Part shown: positions 16,434 to 24,658 of the stretch, piece by piece
How positions within the stretch are numbered: position 1 is the stretch's first letter
Layout: each line of letters starts with the position of its first letter
Origin: Methanosarcina spelaei
GTDB taxonomy: Archaea; Halobacteriota; Methanosarcinia; Methanosarcinales; Methanosarcinaceae
Assembly (NCBI RefSeq): GCF_002287235.1
Contig: NZ_LMVP01000157.1
Coordinates: 1-42,716, forward strand
DNA: 42,716 nucleotides
Direction: 5' to 3'
Position numbers and translations under genes: made by a program
The notes under the pieces: generated by a model
Databases searched by the model: none
What the model saw: the letters and a program-made list of their open reading frames with translations, nothing else
Told to the model about the DNA's origin: nothing

Positions 16434-17429
16434 ATGCAAAGCAAGCTAATCACGCCGGAAATAAAGGCTTTCCTTATTTCAATAGGTTCGGTTTCCGTAG
16501 ATTCCTCACTTATCCCACGGGCTCGAGGTTCGACTGCGGGTCCGGGGGCAGGTACGAGTTCGGTTTTTTTCAGGTCTGGAGAAAAACGGGTGAGACTCAG
16601 CATAAACAAAGACTCCGCACTTTCAATTTTGAAAGTTGAAGGTGAAGGAAATGTTGGAGTCTTTTACCAAGGAAAAGAGCTGGTACGGGGGAAACTTGAA
16701 CGTGCCCCTGCACACTGTCCTGATCAAGCTTTTATAACCCTTTGTGAAAGATGTGTGTTTGACTGCAAATACTGTCCTGTGCCTAAGTTGCAGGGGCATG
16801 TTAAGAGTGAGGAAGAGGTTCTTAGTATAGTTGAGGAGGTTTTGCAGGCAGGAAACCTGAAAGCTATTTCCCTTACCTCAGGCGTTGAAACCTCAATAGA
16901 AGGAGAGGTTGAGCGTGTGCTCAAACTGCTTCCTGCTCTCAAAAAGTACGATGTTCCCATTGGAGTTTCGGTGTACCCTACAGAAGGGTGTTCCAGAAAA
17001 TTCTATGAAGCAGGAGCTTCTGAAGTAAAGTACAATGTTGAAACTATGGACAGAAAAATATTCAAAAAAGTTTGTGGAGATCTGTCCCTTGATTATATTC
17101 TGGATAGACTAAGGGAAGCTGTGGATGTTTTCGGAAAAAACCGAGTTTTCAGTAATTTTATAATAGGGCTTGGGGAAAGTGACGATTCTGTAAGAGATGG
17201 AGTCGAGGCCCTTGCGCAAATGGGAGTGATTCCTATTCTGAGACCGATAAACCCACATCCTCTGAGAGCAGGAGATTGCTTTATGAAACGTCCGTCCTCT
17301 GACCGCCTTTTAAAGCTTGCAAAGCTTGAAGCCGAAATACTCAAAAAATACGGGCTCGATCCAGGGCTTGCAAAAACCATGTGCCTGAAATGTACAGGTT
17401 GTGACCTTGTTCCTTTTATTGATTTTTAA
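16434..17429 (+). CDS. Radical SAM protein, archaeal, function unknown
   Basis: From ATG 16434 (ribosome site AGGAG 7 bases upstream; an earlier in-frame ATG at 16374 adds 20 residues but lacks such a site) the protein has 331 residues. The radical SAM cluster motif is Cys107-x3-Cys111-x2-Cys114 (CVFDCKYCPVP). Downstream barrel elements include AISLTSGVETS, GVSVYPTEG, EVKYNVETMD and FIIGLGESDDSVRDGVEAL, the last resembling biotin-synthase-like and lipoate-synthase-like enzymes. A C-terminal CLKCTGCDLVPF could bind an auxiliary cluster. The first 95 residues are an unusual N-terminal extension with a Gly-rich RGSTAGPGAG turn. The product is unknown. It has no close operon partner, with gaps of over 1.3 kb on both sides. 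Confidence 0.9.
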   Translation: MQSKLITPEIKAFLISIGSVSVDSSLIPRARGSTAGPGAGTSSVFFRSGEKRVRLSINKDSALSILKVEGEGNVGVFYQGKELVRGKLERAPAHCPDQAFITLCERCVFDCKYCPVPKLQGHVKSEEEVLSIVEEVLQAGNLKAISLTSGVETSIEGEVERVLKLLPALKKYDVPIGVSVYPTEGCSRKFYEAGASEVKYNVETMDRKIFKKVCGDLSLDYILDRLREAVDVFGKNRVFSNFIIGLGESDDSVRDGVEALAQMGVIPILRPINPHPLRAGDCFMKRPSSDRLLKLAKLEAEILKKYGLDPGLAKTMCLKCTGCDLVPFIDF

Positions 17430-17636
17430 TTTCCACATTTTTATTTTTCGTTCGAAAATTTGATTTTATTCTCAAAGATCCAGTCTTAAATGAGACTTGT
17501 GCATTTGAGCAGTTAAATCAAACACAAAAACCATTTCAGTAAACCTTCATATCAGGCAACTAAAGGCTTAACGCTATTGATTTTTATTTCAACCACACAT
17601 ATTCCTGCTTTTATTCTTTAAGAGGAACCCCATTGT

Positions 17637-18696
17637 TTCCACTGGAGAATTTCACGAGTTAATTTTTTTACAACTATTAATTAGTTTACTTTTTTCTTTT
17701 TTGTTATATTTCTATATATTTTTTGAATTTGTTTCTCAAGTTTTAATATTTATGTGAAAACTGATTTATTTTATTTCTGATGCCAATTTTTAAAAGTTTT
17801 AAAGTACTTTCATGTCCAATTCTTTCTTATACAATCCATTTATAGTTCGCTTACTATGCTCAAATATTTGTTTTCTTACTCGCATTAACTCTCACCTTTT
17901 AATTTTCACTACTGATAATTCCAGTACCCCCTTATTTCCACTGGAATCTATGGATTAACGGTCGGTTTTTCCTGAAATATATATACCCGAGTTTAACTCA
18001 GGCTTTTTCAAGCAAAAGCGAAAGTATCTGAAAAAAGTTCATGCCAAGTAAAACACATTTTCTCTTACTCTGCAATTTCTCGTTTATCATCCTGTGCTTT
18101 TTCTTTTATCATTCGTTCTACATTAGCACGTGAAATGACTTTGAGGTAATTTGCTCTTAAAATAATGTTTCTGATAGTTATTTACAAGATTATAACTTAG
18201 AGTTGTAAGAACAAAAGAATAAAACTACAAATTTTAAAGATATTAATTCCAAAAAAGAAGACTGAATTTTTGGAAATATTAAAGAAACTTTAAACAGAAT
18301 TCTTAAAAATAAGACTTTAAAAGTTTAATTTTAAAAGAAGATTTAGCTGAGGTAAACTTTAAGGCAAAATCTTTAAAATTAAAAGAAGTTGTATTTAAAT
18401 ATTAGAGTAAAGTTTTGGAAATAGCAAGCTATGATTTAGGAAGTAGCAAGCTATGATTAATAAACTATGTTAATAGTAGTGGACCTAGAGTATAAATTTT
18501 AAGGTTTTTAACCCGAATTTTTTCTTTTTCAAGGATTCTCAAGTCCTATTCACAATTATTAAGTCTTATTCATACATCTAAGTCATATTCATACATCTTG
18601 AGTCATATTCACACCCTGTTATATATGGTGCGTTTATCATAATATTTGGAAGGGAGATCTGTATAAAAAATTTCAACCCGTTTATTTCCACTGGAA
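17637..18696. promoter_or_regulatory. Three dispersed copies of the palindrome TTCCACTGGAA
   Basis: TTCCACTGGAG (17637-17647), TTCCACTGGAA (17936-17946) and TTCCACTGGAA (18686-18696). The left flanks also agree: a CCC triplet followed by an A/T-rich T-rich stretch (CCCATTGT, CCCTTATT-like, CCCGTTTATT). They lie 300 and 750 bp apart in the gap between the radical SAM gene and ADH synthase. Protein-binding sites are one reading; remnants of a dispersed repeat are the other. Confidence 0.5.
18540..18616. repeat. About 19-bp imperfect tandem repeat
   Basis: Four imperfect copies of AAGTC[A/T]TATTCATACATCT (AGTCCTATTCACAATTATT, AAGTCTTATTCATACATCT, AAGTCATATTCATACATCT, GAGTCATATTCACACCCTG). It is a short decayed array upstream of the AT-rich leader-like region before 18660. 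Confidence 0.65.
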
Positions 18697-18826
18697 AGGG
18701 TGAAACTCATAAAAGTGAAACTGGACCTCCTGACCTTATTCTTTCGATTCCGACTTAAATTCCGCTTGTTCCTTCAGATTAAATTTTAGCTTTGAATTCT
18801 TACATCAAGCTTTTCAACCTTCAGGC

Positions 18827-19633
18827 TTACTTACCTAACTTCGATAGTTCTTCCGCGCTTACGCCTTCATGAACCACTTTTGCAATTCTTCGGACAAGGC
18901 CTGTAGGATCCTGTGCCTGGAAAACATTTCTTCCTATGGCAACTCCCTTTCCTCCGGCTTCGAGAGACCCTTCGATCATTTCCAGCAGTTCCTGTTCAGA
19001 ATCCATTTTTGGACCACCTGCTATGATCACGGGCACAGGGCAACCTTCAACTACTTCTTTAAAAGTATCAGGGTTTCCGGTATAGTTTGTTTTGATTATA
19101 TCGGCTCCAAGTTCGGCTCCGATTCGGGCTGCATGTTTTACGACATCCACATCATATTCAGAACGAACTTTTTTCCCACGCGGATACATCATTGCAAGGA
19201 GAGGAATTCCCCATTCGTCACACTTTCCTGCCACGTAACCTAGTCCCTGCAGCATTTCATACTCGTCTTCAGCTCCGACATTTACATGAACTGATACGGC
19301 ATCGGCTCCGACTTTTATAGCTTCTTCCACGGTTGTTACCAGAACCTTATGGTTCGGATCAGGAGAAAGAGAAGTTGAAGCTGAAAGATGTATTATAAGA
19401 CCCACATCATGCCCGTACCCACGGTGTCCGTACTTTGCAAGCCCCATGTGCCCGAGTACGGCATTTGCCCCACCTTCTGCGACCTTGTTTACAGTTTCCT
19501 GAAGATTTTTAAGCCCTTTAATTGGACCTGCACCTACTCCGTGGTCCATAGGAATAATAATTGCATTACCTGTATTTCGATTGAATATACGTTCCATCCT
19601 TACGGATTTACCTATAGTGTTCATAGGTTGCAT
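18827..19633 (-). CDS. aroA': ADH synthase / class I aldolase homologue, archaeal aromatic pathway
   Basis: A 268-residue DhnA-type class I aldolase. It matches the Methanocaldococcus MJ0400 pattern from end to end by recall: [82 protein letters not shown] (Schiff-base Lys in IIKTNYTG) and [20 protein letters not shown]0400 condenses L-aspartate semialdehyde with a deoxyketohexose phosphate to form 2-amino-3,7-dideoxy-D-threo-hept-6-ulosonate, the start of the archaeal route to dehydroquinate. Fructose-bisphosphate aldolase activity is an alternative in this family. asd, which makes one substrate, lies 6.3 kb away. The gene is isolated. Confidence 0.92.
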   Translation of the reverse strand: MQPMNTIGKSVRMERIFNRNTGNAIIIPMDHGVGAGPIKGLKNLQETVNKVAEGGANAVLGHMGLAKYGHRGYGHDVGLIIHLSASTSLSPDPNHKVLVTTVEEAIKVGADAVSVHVNVGAEDEYEMLQGLGYVAGKCDEWGIPLLAMMYPRGKKVRSEYDVDVVKHAARIGAELGADIIKTNYTGNPDTFKEVVEGCPVPVIIAGGPKMDSEQELLEMIEGSLEAGGKGVAIGRNVFQAQDPTGLVRRIAKVVHEGVSAEELSKLGK

Positions 19634-19894
19634 ATTTCGAATTACAGGATATAAACTTTATCAGTATATTCTCTAAGGAACTAAATATCAGAATTTCTTT
19701 TGCTCACTTTTCACGAGTTAGATTTTCGGGAACTCAAGACTGAAAAATTTAAAATCGAAAGAGGAAAATTCAAGGGCAAACTAGATAAAATAAATTAATT
19801 AAAAAGAAGACCAAAATAGATGAAAAGATTAAAATAGTTAAAACGATCAAAAAACTTAAAAATGTTAAAAAAGATCAGATGGTTAATAGATCAA

Positions 19895-20005
19895 AAAGTT
19901 AAAAAGACTAAAAGGTTAAAAAGACTAGAAGGGTTAAAAAGACTAAAAGGTTAAAAAGACTAAAAGGTTAAAAAGACTAAAAGGTTAAAAAGACTAAAAG
20001 ATTGA
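19895..20005. repeat. 17-bp minisatellite after the dUTPase gene
   Basis: Six tandem copies of GGTTAAAAAGACTAAAA, with a few substitutions (GACTAGAAGGG in the second). It lies between dut and the ADH synthase gene, in a wider A-rich region (19740-19890) of similar but decayed words such as AGATTAAAATAGTTAAAA. Confidence 0.9.
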
Positions 20006-20040
20006 AAAAGTTTAGAATAACTTATATGCTTTTTGATAAC

Positions 20041-20556
20041 TTATTTTATATTTTCGTTCTGATAAATCCCTGAATACCCATTTTCTACTTCACCGTCCAG
20101 AGTATAGAATAAAAGCTGCATAATTCTGGCATCTTTTTTCAGCCTGAAACCTGCAGTGTTGTAAACCACCAGCATCGACTCGCTGCGACCACTGTATCCT
20201 GCATCCCATACTGCGGTTTCAAGAGTAGCTCCGCAGCGGATAAGGGTTGACCGCGGTTTTGCAATCGCAGCAAGGTTCATGGGAATATTCACAATCTCAT
20301 TGAAAAGTACCTTATAAATTCCTTCGGGCAGGTGAATCCAACCATCATTCCCGAATTCAAGGTTTTTCCCATCCGGAAGCTTTCTTTCAGAGTTATCAAA
20401 ATCCACGGCCCCAGAACCTTCTATTGTTTTCACTTCTTTCAGGGTAAGTTCAAGTCCGTTAGGTTGAGTCTGGGTTTCTATATCAATGGCATTTTCAAGC
20501 AAGGGAGGCTTTGCCTGTATAAGTTTTTTCAGTTCGGTGCTGGATAGAAGAGTCAT
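20041..20556 (-). CDS. dut: dUTP diphosphatase (dCTP deaminase/dUTPase fold)
   Basis: A 171-residue trimeric-type nucleotidohydrolase that converts dUTP to dUMP and keeps uracil out of DNA. Family motifs are AIDIETQTQPNGLELTLKEV (motif 1), AKPRSTLIRCGATLETAVWD (motif 2 with the PRST phosphate-binding turn and the following Gly), AGYSGRSESMLVVYN (motif 3 region) and LKKDARIMQLLFYTL (motif 4, Ala-Arg-Ile-x-Gln). The C-terminal GYSGIYQNENIK resembles the flexible lid of the dCTP deaminase group. Length suits archaeal dUTPases of about 170 residues. A dCTP deaminase role cannot be excluded. It complements the HDG glycosylase at 36071 in protecting DNA from deaminated bases. Confidence 0.85.
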   Translation of the reverse strand: MTLLSSTELKKLIQAKPPLLENAIDIETQTQPNGLELTLKEVKTIEGSGAVDFDNSERKLPDGKNLEFGNDGWIHLPEGIYKVLFNEIVNIPMNLAAIAKPRSTLIRCGATLETAVWDAGYSGRSESMLVVYNTAGFRLKKDARIMQLLFYTLDGEVENGYSGIYQNENIK

Positions 20557-20793
20557 CGGAACTGTAATTGTAAAGATTCTTTATTACTGTTTCGGATTTC
20601 ATGTTATAATTTATCTTTTTCTAAACTCTTTCCTTTTTGAGTTTATTATTGTTTTACTAATATTATTATCTTTATTATTTTAGACAAGAACTTATGAAAA
20701 GGTTTATTCTTTTCAGGTAAATAACCACTACCTATTAAGATATTCAGACTAATGTTCAATCGGGTTTAATAAAGAGCTTACGAGAGGCTTCTA

Positions 20794-22986
20794 ATGATAA
20801 CAAAAAGATCTATTCCATGTGTAATTTTCTCTATAGTTCTTATCTTTTTATTAACAGACTGTGCCCTGGCTGCCACGAGCGGCACTTCGGGTATTTCCAC
20901 AAAAGATAATTCATGGAGTTGCTCCAAGGAAATCCTAATTACCGAGAATGCAGGTAAAGACCTGCAAGGGTACCCTGTCGCTGTTGTTTTGGACTCCTCG
21001 AATTTCAATTTTTCAGAGGCAAAAAGTGACGGCTCTGACCTTCGATTCTCCTCAGGAGATAGAACACTCAACTACTGGATTGAGACCTGGGATCCTGAAA
21101 ACGAAGATGCTCTTATCTGGGTCAGGCTTCAGTCTCTCTCTGCGAACCAAACCGTTAAAGTCCTCATGAGGTATGGGAACCCAGGGGTTGAAGCCGTAAG
21201 TAGTGGAGAAAAAACTTTTGACTTTTTTGATGATTTTGAGGGCAATAATCTTAATGAGCTGGACTGGAACGCTGAAAGTGCTGGAGGAGGTTTGGTTGAG
21301 GTTAAAAACGGGATCTGTAATGTCTCAGCTCCTAAGGTTCACGCCTATGACTCCTCTATGATATATAGCAAAAAAAGTTTTGAAATCAATTCTATGTTTG
21401 TGGTCAAAAGAATGAAAGTCACCACAGGTACGGACAATAGAGGACCTGTATTGCAGCAGGGTTTCATAGACCAGATAGACAGCAAAAAAAATGAAATCAA
21501 GCATGAGACCGAGCTTGCCAACGAAAGGCAGGTGGACCTGGAAACAATTTACAGGAAGCAAAAAAACAATCTCTATGATCTTACTGACGTCGATGTTCCT
21601 GAAGGGGAATGGTATGTCTCGGGAATTGCCTGGTATGAGGAGAATAATACTCGCAAAGTATCGTGGTTTAAAAACGGAGCTCGTGATCCGAAAATGGACT
21701 TTGCCTCAAATGATTCCGTAACCAATATCCCAATGCATGTTTACCTGTATACCGCTTCTTACAAGGACTCCTCAAAGAATACAGGCTACATGGCAGCCGA
21801 TTATGTGCTGGTTCGGAAATTTATCGGAACCGAACCGACTGTAAAGATAATTTCAGCTCAGGAAGAAGGCAAAGTTTCTTCAGAAAGCATTTATAAGAAT
21901 AATTCTGAAGACTCTATGGAAAATCATTCAGAAGGTACCTCTGAACAAAGTATTTCTGAAAATAACTCTGAAAACATCTCTGAAGATAACATTAAGTATA
22001 GTTATAAGAACAGATCTGAAAATATTTCCAAGCCTCAAAACACAGCTGAATCCGAACCAAATTCCGAAGAATCTGCTTCCGAGGGAGTTTCGCAGGCTCA
22101 GAAAAAAATGACTCTGAACGAGACCGGTACTTCGGAACGCCCATTTTCTGAATACTATATAGGAATTTCCGGAATCAGACTTTCTTCCCCGTACGAGTTC
22201 GATTTCTCTGACCTTGTAAATGAATTGAACTCCTCAGGCATAGATACGATTTTCCTTAGCGTAAACAGCGAAGACGTATGGCAGTATGAACGCTTTGTAA
22301 AGATGGCACATGAAAAAGGGATTTCCATAGATGCCGTGCTCCTGGAAGACGTAAATTGTACAAAAAAAGGAACTGATGACCTCTGTAAGAACTCTCTGGA
22401 TACAGTACTTGATTATAACGAAAAGTCCCTTGCTCCCTTTGATGGGATTGTTATCTACGTAAACTCTTCTACCTGGGAAGGCTCTAAAGAAAGCACAATA
22501 GATTACAGAACACTGTTTCAAGTAGCCAATAAAGAAGCAAAAGAAAATGTGTCCATCTCAGCTAGCCTTCCGCTAAATTATACTGCATCGCAAATCAAGG
22601 AAATCTCTCCTTTTGTTAATTCCTTCATTATCAGGGCTTATCCCAGCGAAACTAAAGAACTTAATTCCGTTTCAGGTATCGTTGACGCCATTGCCCTCGA
22701 AATGGGAGAAATAAGAGGTGCTGGCTCAAGAGGAATAATAGAAATTTCTGTGGAAGAAGGCTTTAAGGATAAATATTCAATACAGCAACTTTTTACCGGC
22801 CTAGCAGATTATTACTCGAATGATTCGGCTTTTATGGGAGTCTCGGTTTTCAACTACGATACATATAAAGGACTGCCTCAAACACAGCAAGAAGAGAAGG
22901 AGTCTGTAATTTCCGGATTTAAAACTCTTACAGTGATTCTTGCGGGGCTTGGAGCTTTTACCCTTTTAAAAGGAAAAAGAAATTAA
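20794..22986 (+). CDS. Large surface protein: DUF2341/lectin-like head plus TIM-barrel-like domain
   Basis: A 730-residue exported protein. Residues 1-27 are a signal peptide (IFSIVLIFLLTDCALAAT). Residues about 38-130 match DUF2341 (WSCSKEILITENAGKDLQGY, LRFSSGDRTLNYWIETWDPE, LIWVRLQSLSANQTVKVLMR, YGNP), which with the next 220 residues forms a concanavalin-like sandwich. Residues about 365-450 are a low-complexity Ser/Glu/Asn linker with many N-x-S sites. Residues 455-700 look like a (beta/alpha)8 barrel of the glycoside-hydrolase type (GIDTIFLSVNSEDVWQYERF, LAPFDGIVIYVNS, GAGSRGIIEISVEEG, MGVSVFNYDTYKGL). A C-terminal hydrophobic helix and basic tail (LTVILAGLGAFTLLKGKRN) anchor it. Carbohydrate binding or cleavage at the cell surface is inferred; no catalytic acid pair is certain. 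Confidence 0.85.
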   Translation: MITKRSIPCVIFSIVLIFLLTDCALAATSGTSGISTKDNSWSCSKEILITENAGKDLQGYPVAVVLDSSNFNFSEAKSDGSDLRFSSGDRTLNYWIETWDPENEDALIWVRLQSLSANQTVKVLMRYGNPGVEAVSSGEKTFDFFDDFEGNNLNELDWNAESAGGGLVEVKNGICNVSAPKVHAYDSSMIYSKKSFEINSMFVVKRMKVTTGTDNRGPVLQQGFIDQIDSKKNEIKHETELANERQVDLETIYRKQKNNLYDLTDVDVPEGEWYVSGIAWYEENNTRKVSWFKNGARDPKMDFASNDSVTNIPMHVYLYTASYKDSSKNTGYMAADYVLVRKFIGTEPTVKIISAQEEGKVSSESIYKNNSEDSMENHSEGTSEQSISENNSENISEDNIKYSYKNRSENISKPQNTAESEPNSEESASEGVSQAQKKMTLNETGTSERPFSEYYIGISGIRLSSPYEFDFSDLVNELNSSGIDTIFLSVNSEDVWQYERFVKMAHEKGISIDAVLLEDVNCTKKGTDDLCKNSLDTVLDYNEKSLAPFDGIVIYVNSSTWEGSKESTIDYRTLFQVANKEAKENVSISASLPLNYTASQIKEISPFVNSFIIRAYPSETKELNSVSGIVDAIALEMGEIRGAGSRGIIEISVEEGFKDKYSIQQLFTGLADYYSNDSAFMGVSVFNYDTYKGLPQTQQEEKESVISGFKTLTVILAGLGAFTLLKGKRN

Positions 22987-23061
22987 GCTAAAGAGAAAGT
23001 GGCTCGAAAACTAAACTCGAGCAGAAATGACAGGAAAAAACCAAATTTTTGGCTTTTTTCT

Positions 23062-23200
23062 ATTTCCTTTTAATTTATCTCGTTTTAATTTATCTCGTTT
23101 TAATTTATCTCGTTTTAATTTACTACCTTTTAATTAAGTTATTTCCTTTTAGTTTACTTCCTTTTAATTAAGTTATTTCCTTTTAGTTTAATTTGTTTAA
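23062..23200. repeat. Two adjacent T-rich minisatellites
   Basis: Three to four copies of CGTTTTAATTTATCT (15 bp) are followed by two copies of a 34-bp unit beginning CCTTTTAATTAAGTTATTTC. They lie in the gap after the large surface protein gene and could serve as a T-rich termination zone on the plus strand. Confidence 0.85.
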
Positions 23201-23440
23201 TTTTTTTCTTTGAACTTAATTTATTTAATTTATCTTCTTTTAGTTTAATTCATTCTTTTCTTATTCCACCCTTCTTTTTCTCTTTTCCGTTATCATTTTC
23301 CTGATGGATTTATGAAACGGCCTACTTTCTTCCTCTGCTGTCTTTCTATCTTCCATTGTCCTCTTTCTGTTTTCAGCCGAAATCTCAGAGAAACTTATAC
23401 ATTTAGTTCAGCAAGAGAAATCTTTTTATGGAGATTGAAC

Positions 23441-23448
23441 ATTTATAC
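23441..23448 (+). promoter_or_regulatory. TATA box of the iron-sulfur flavoprotein gene
   Basis: ATTTATACTT (23441-23450) would put the transcript start near 23466-23472. That is downstream of every ATG/TTG start that could extend the frame upstream, so the coding start should lie inside the next 40 bases. Confidence 0.45.
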
Positions 23449-23503
23449 TTTTGTTATTCTGTTGAAATTTGAATTTTTTAAACGTTCAAACGGGGGTTCT
23501 AGC

Positions 23504-24109
23504 ATCAAAATTCTTGGATTAGTTGGTAGTCCTAGTATTAATGGAAACACTGCAAAGCTTGTAAATGCAATTCTCGATGGAGCTGCCGAAAACGGTGCAG
23601 AAAAAGTAATTTACAACCTAGCTTCTCTAAACATCAAAGGTTGTGACGCCTGCTTCAGATGTCGGGAATCAGGCTGCTGTGCAATAGACGACGGCATGCA
23701 GGAACTTTACCAAGAAATCCTGGCTGCAGACACTATTGTACTCGGTTCTCCTGTTTACATGTGGCAGATGACTGCCCAGACCAAACTCTTAATTGACCGC
23801 CTGACAGCCTTCTTAAAACCTGATTTTTCAAGCAGACTTGATAATAAAAAATTAATCCTTGTTTTTTCTCAGGGAAGTTCGGATAGGGATGCCTTCAAAC
23901 CATATTTTGAATACACAGCCGGCCTTCTTTACTATCTCGGCTTTGATGTACTGGAAACCGTTATTGTAGCTGGCACTGATAATCTTGAAGTCTCATTCAG
24001 GCCCAAGTTACTTGAAAAAGCAAGAGAACTCGGAAAATTGGTCTCGGGTTCCCCTCTTTCCGGTTCTGAGTTAAGAAGAGGTGAGTCAAGCTTGATCCCG
24101 CTTCTTTGA
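23504..24109 (+). CDS. Iron-sulfur flavoprotein (Isf-like NADPH/FMN reductase family)
   Basis: A flavodoxin-fold protein of about 201 residues. The FMN phosphate loop is KILGLVGSPSINGNTAKLVN. The compact cluster motif CDACFRCRESGCC (C-x2-C-x2-C-x4-C-C) matches the Isf family, which carries one [4Fe-4S] and FMN and handles electrons from ferredoxin, for example in oxygen or peroxide reduction. VLGSPVYMWQMTAQTKLLID is the second FMN-binding segment. The start is uncertain: homologues begin at M-K-I-L-G, but the codon there is ATC (23504-23506), preceded by GGGGG at a normal distance. The nearest permitted start, TTG 23462, lies before the likely transcript start; the longest open frame begins at 23312 and adds an implausible hydrophobic leader. 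So this is an ATC start or a damaged start codon. Confidence 0.8.
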   Translation: MKILGLVGSPSINGNTAKLVNAILDGAAENGAEKVIYNLASLNIKGCDACFRCRESGCCAIDDGMQELYQEILAADTIVLGSPVYMWQMTAQTKLLIDRLTAFLKPDFSSRLDNKKLILVFSQGSSDRDAFKPYFEYTAGLLYYLGFDVLETVIVAGTDNLEVSFRPKLLEKARELGKLVSGSPLSGSELRRGESSLIPLL

Positions 24110-24248
24110 ATTTCTTACCTTATTCTCTTTTACTTCTTATTACCTTTTTAATTGATTTTGCTCATTTTAAGGCTTTCTTTCCACTCTTTTAGACTCCATA
24201 TTTTAGATGCCATATTTCTTTTTTGGATCTCAAAAACTCATCTGAATG

Positions 24249-24465
24249 TCATATAATCCCAGCTCCACCTTCAAGCACTCCTTTCTTTAATTCCAGTGCT
24301 ATAAATGCTTCAACGTGATGCACCGAAAAGATCTGTCATTCCCAGGGTATTTGCCTGCCTGAACCCTAATTTGGAATAGTATTCAGGATGCTCCAGCACT
24401 ATTCTTGACACTTTTATTTGATATTTATTGACAGTAGAGAATCTCAGCCCAGATTCTAGAAGGCT
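24249..24465 (-). pseudogene. GNAT N-acetyltransferase remnant (COG3153-like)
   Basis: On the minus strand a frame from 24465 reads SLLESGLRFSTVNKYQIKVS, RIVLEHPEYYSKLGFRQANT, LGMTDLFG. The VLxHPEYYxxxGF signature and the following helix are classic GNAT. The frame then shifts by one near 24315 and goes on as VHHVEAFIALELKKGVLEGG followed by AGII and TGA at 24251-24249, again the expected GNAT C-terminus. The N-terminal half is missing. It is therefore a truncated and frameshifted relic; no intact copy is in the window. Confidence 0.75.
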
Positions 24466-24658
24466 CTAATTAATAATATAAAATTGTTTTTATAAAAATT
24501 ATCGAACTGATTACTGAGTCATATACTTCATTCAGTAGAATTTATATGGTTGAGAAATTCATTTAAAGAAAGTTTAAGAAAATCAATTTCATCCGGATCC
24601 ATAATTCTACACTTCCTCCAGCCTTTCCCTATAAAATCTGTAAAAAGGAGTTACATTT

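Larger units (their letters stand above)
17430..18826. other. 1.4-kb AT-rich intergenic region
   Basis: No convincing gene is visible on either strand. Contents: three copies of an 11-bp palindrome (17637, 17936, 18686), a hairpin CC-GAGT-TTA-ACTC-GG (17988-18004, with one internal mismatch) followed by CTTTTTC and preceded by TATATATA, a doubled AGCAAGCTATGATTTA-like word near 18425-18460, and a short repeat near 18545-18610. The region may carry an untranslated RNA but nothing decides this. Confidence 0.5.
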
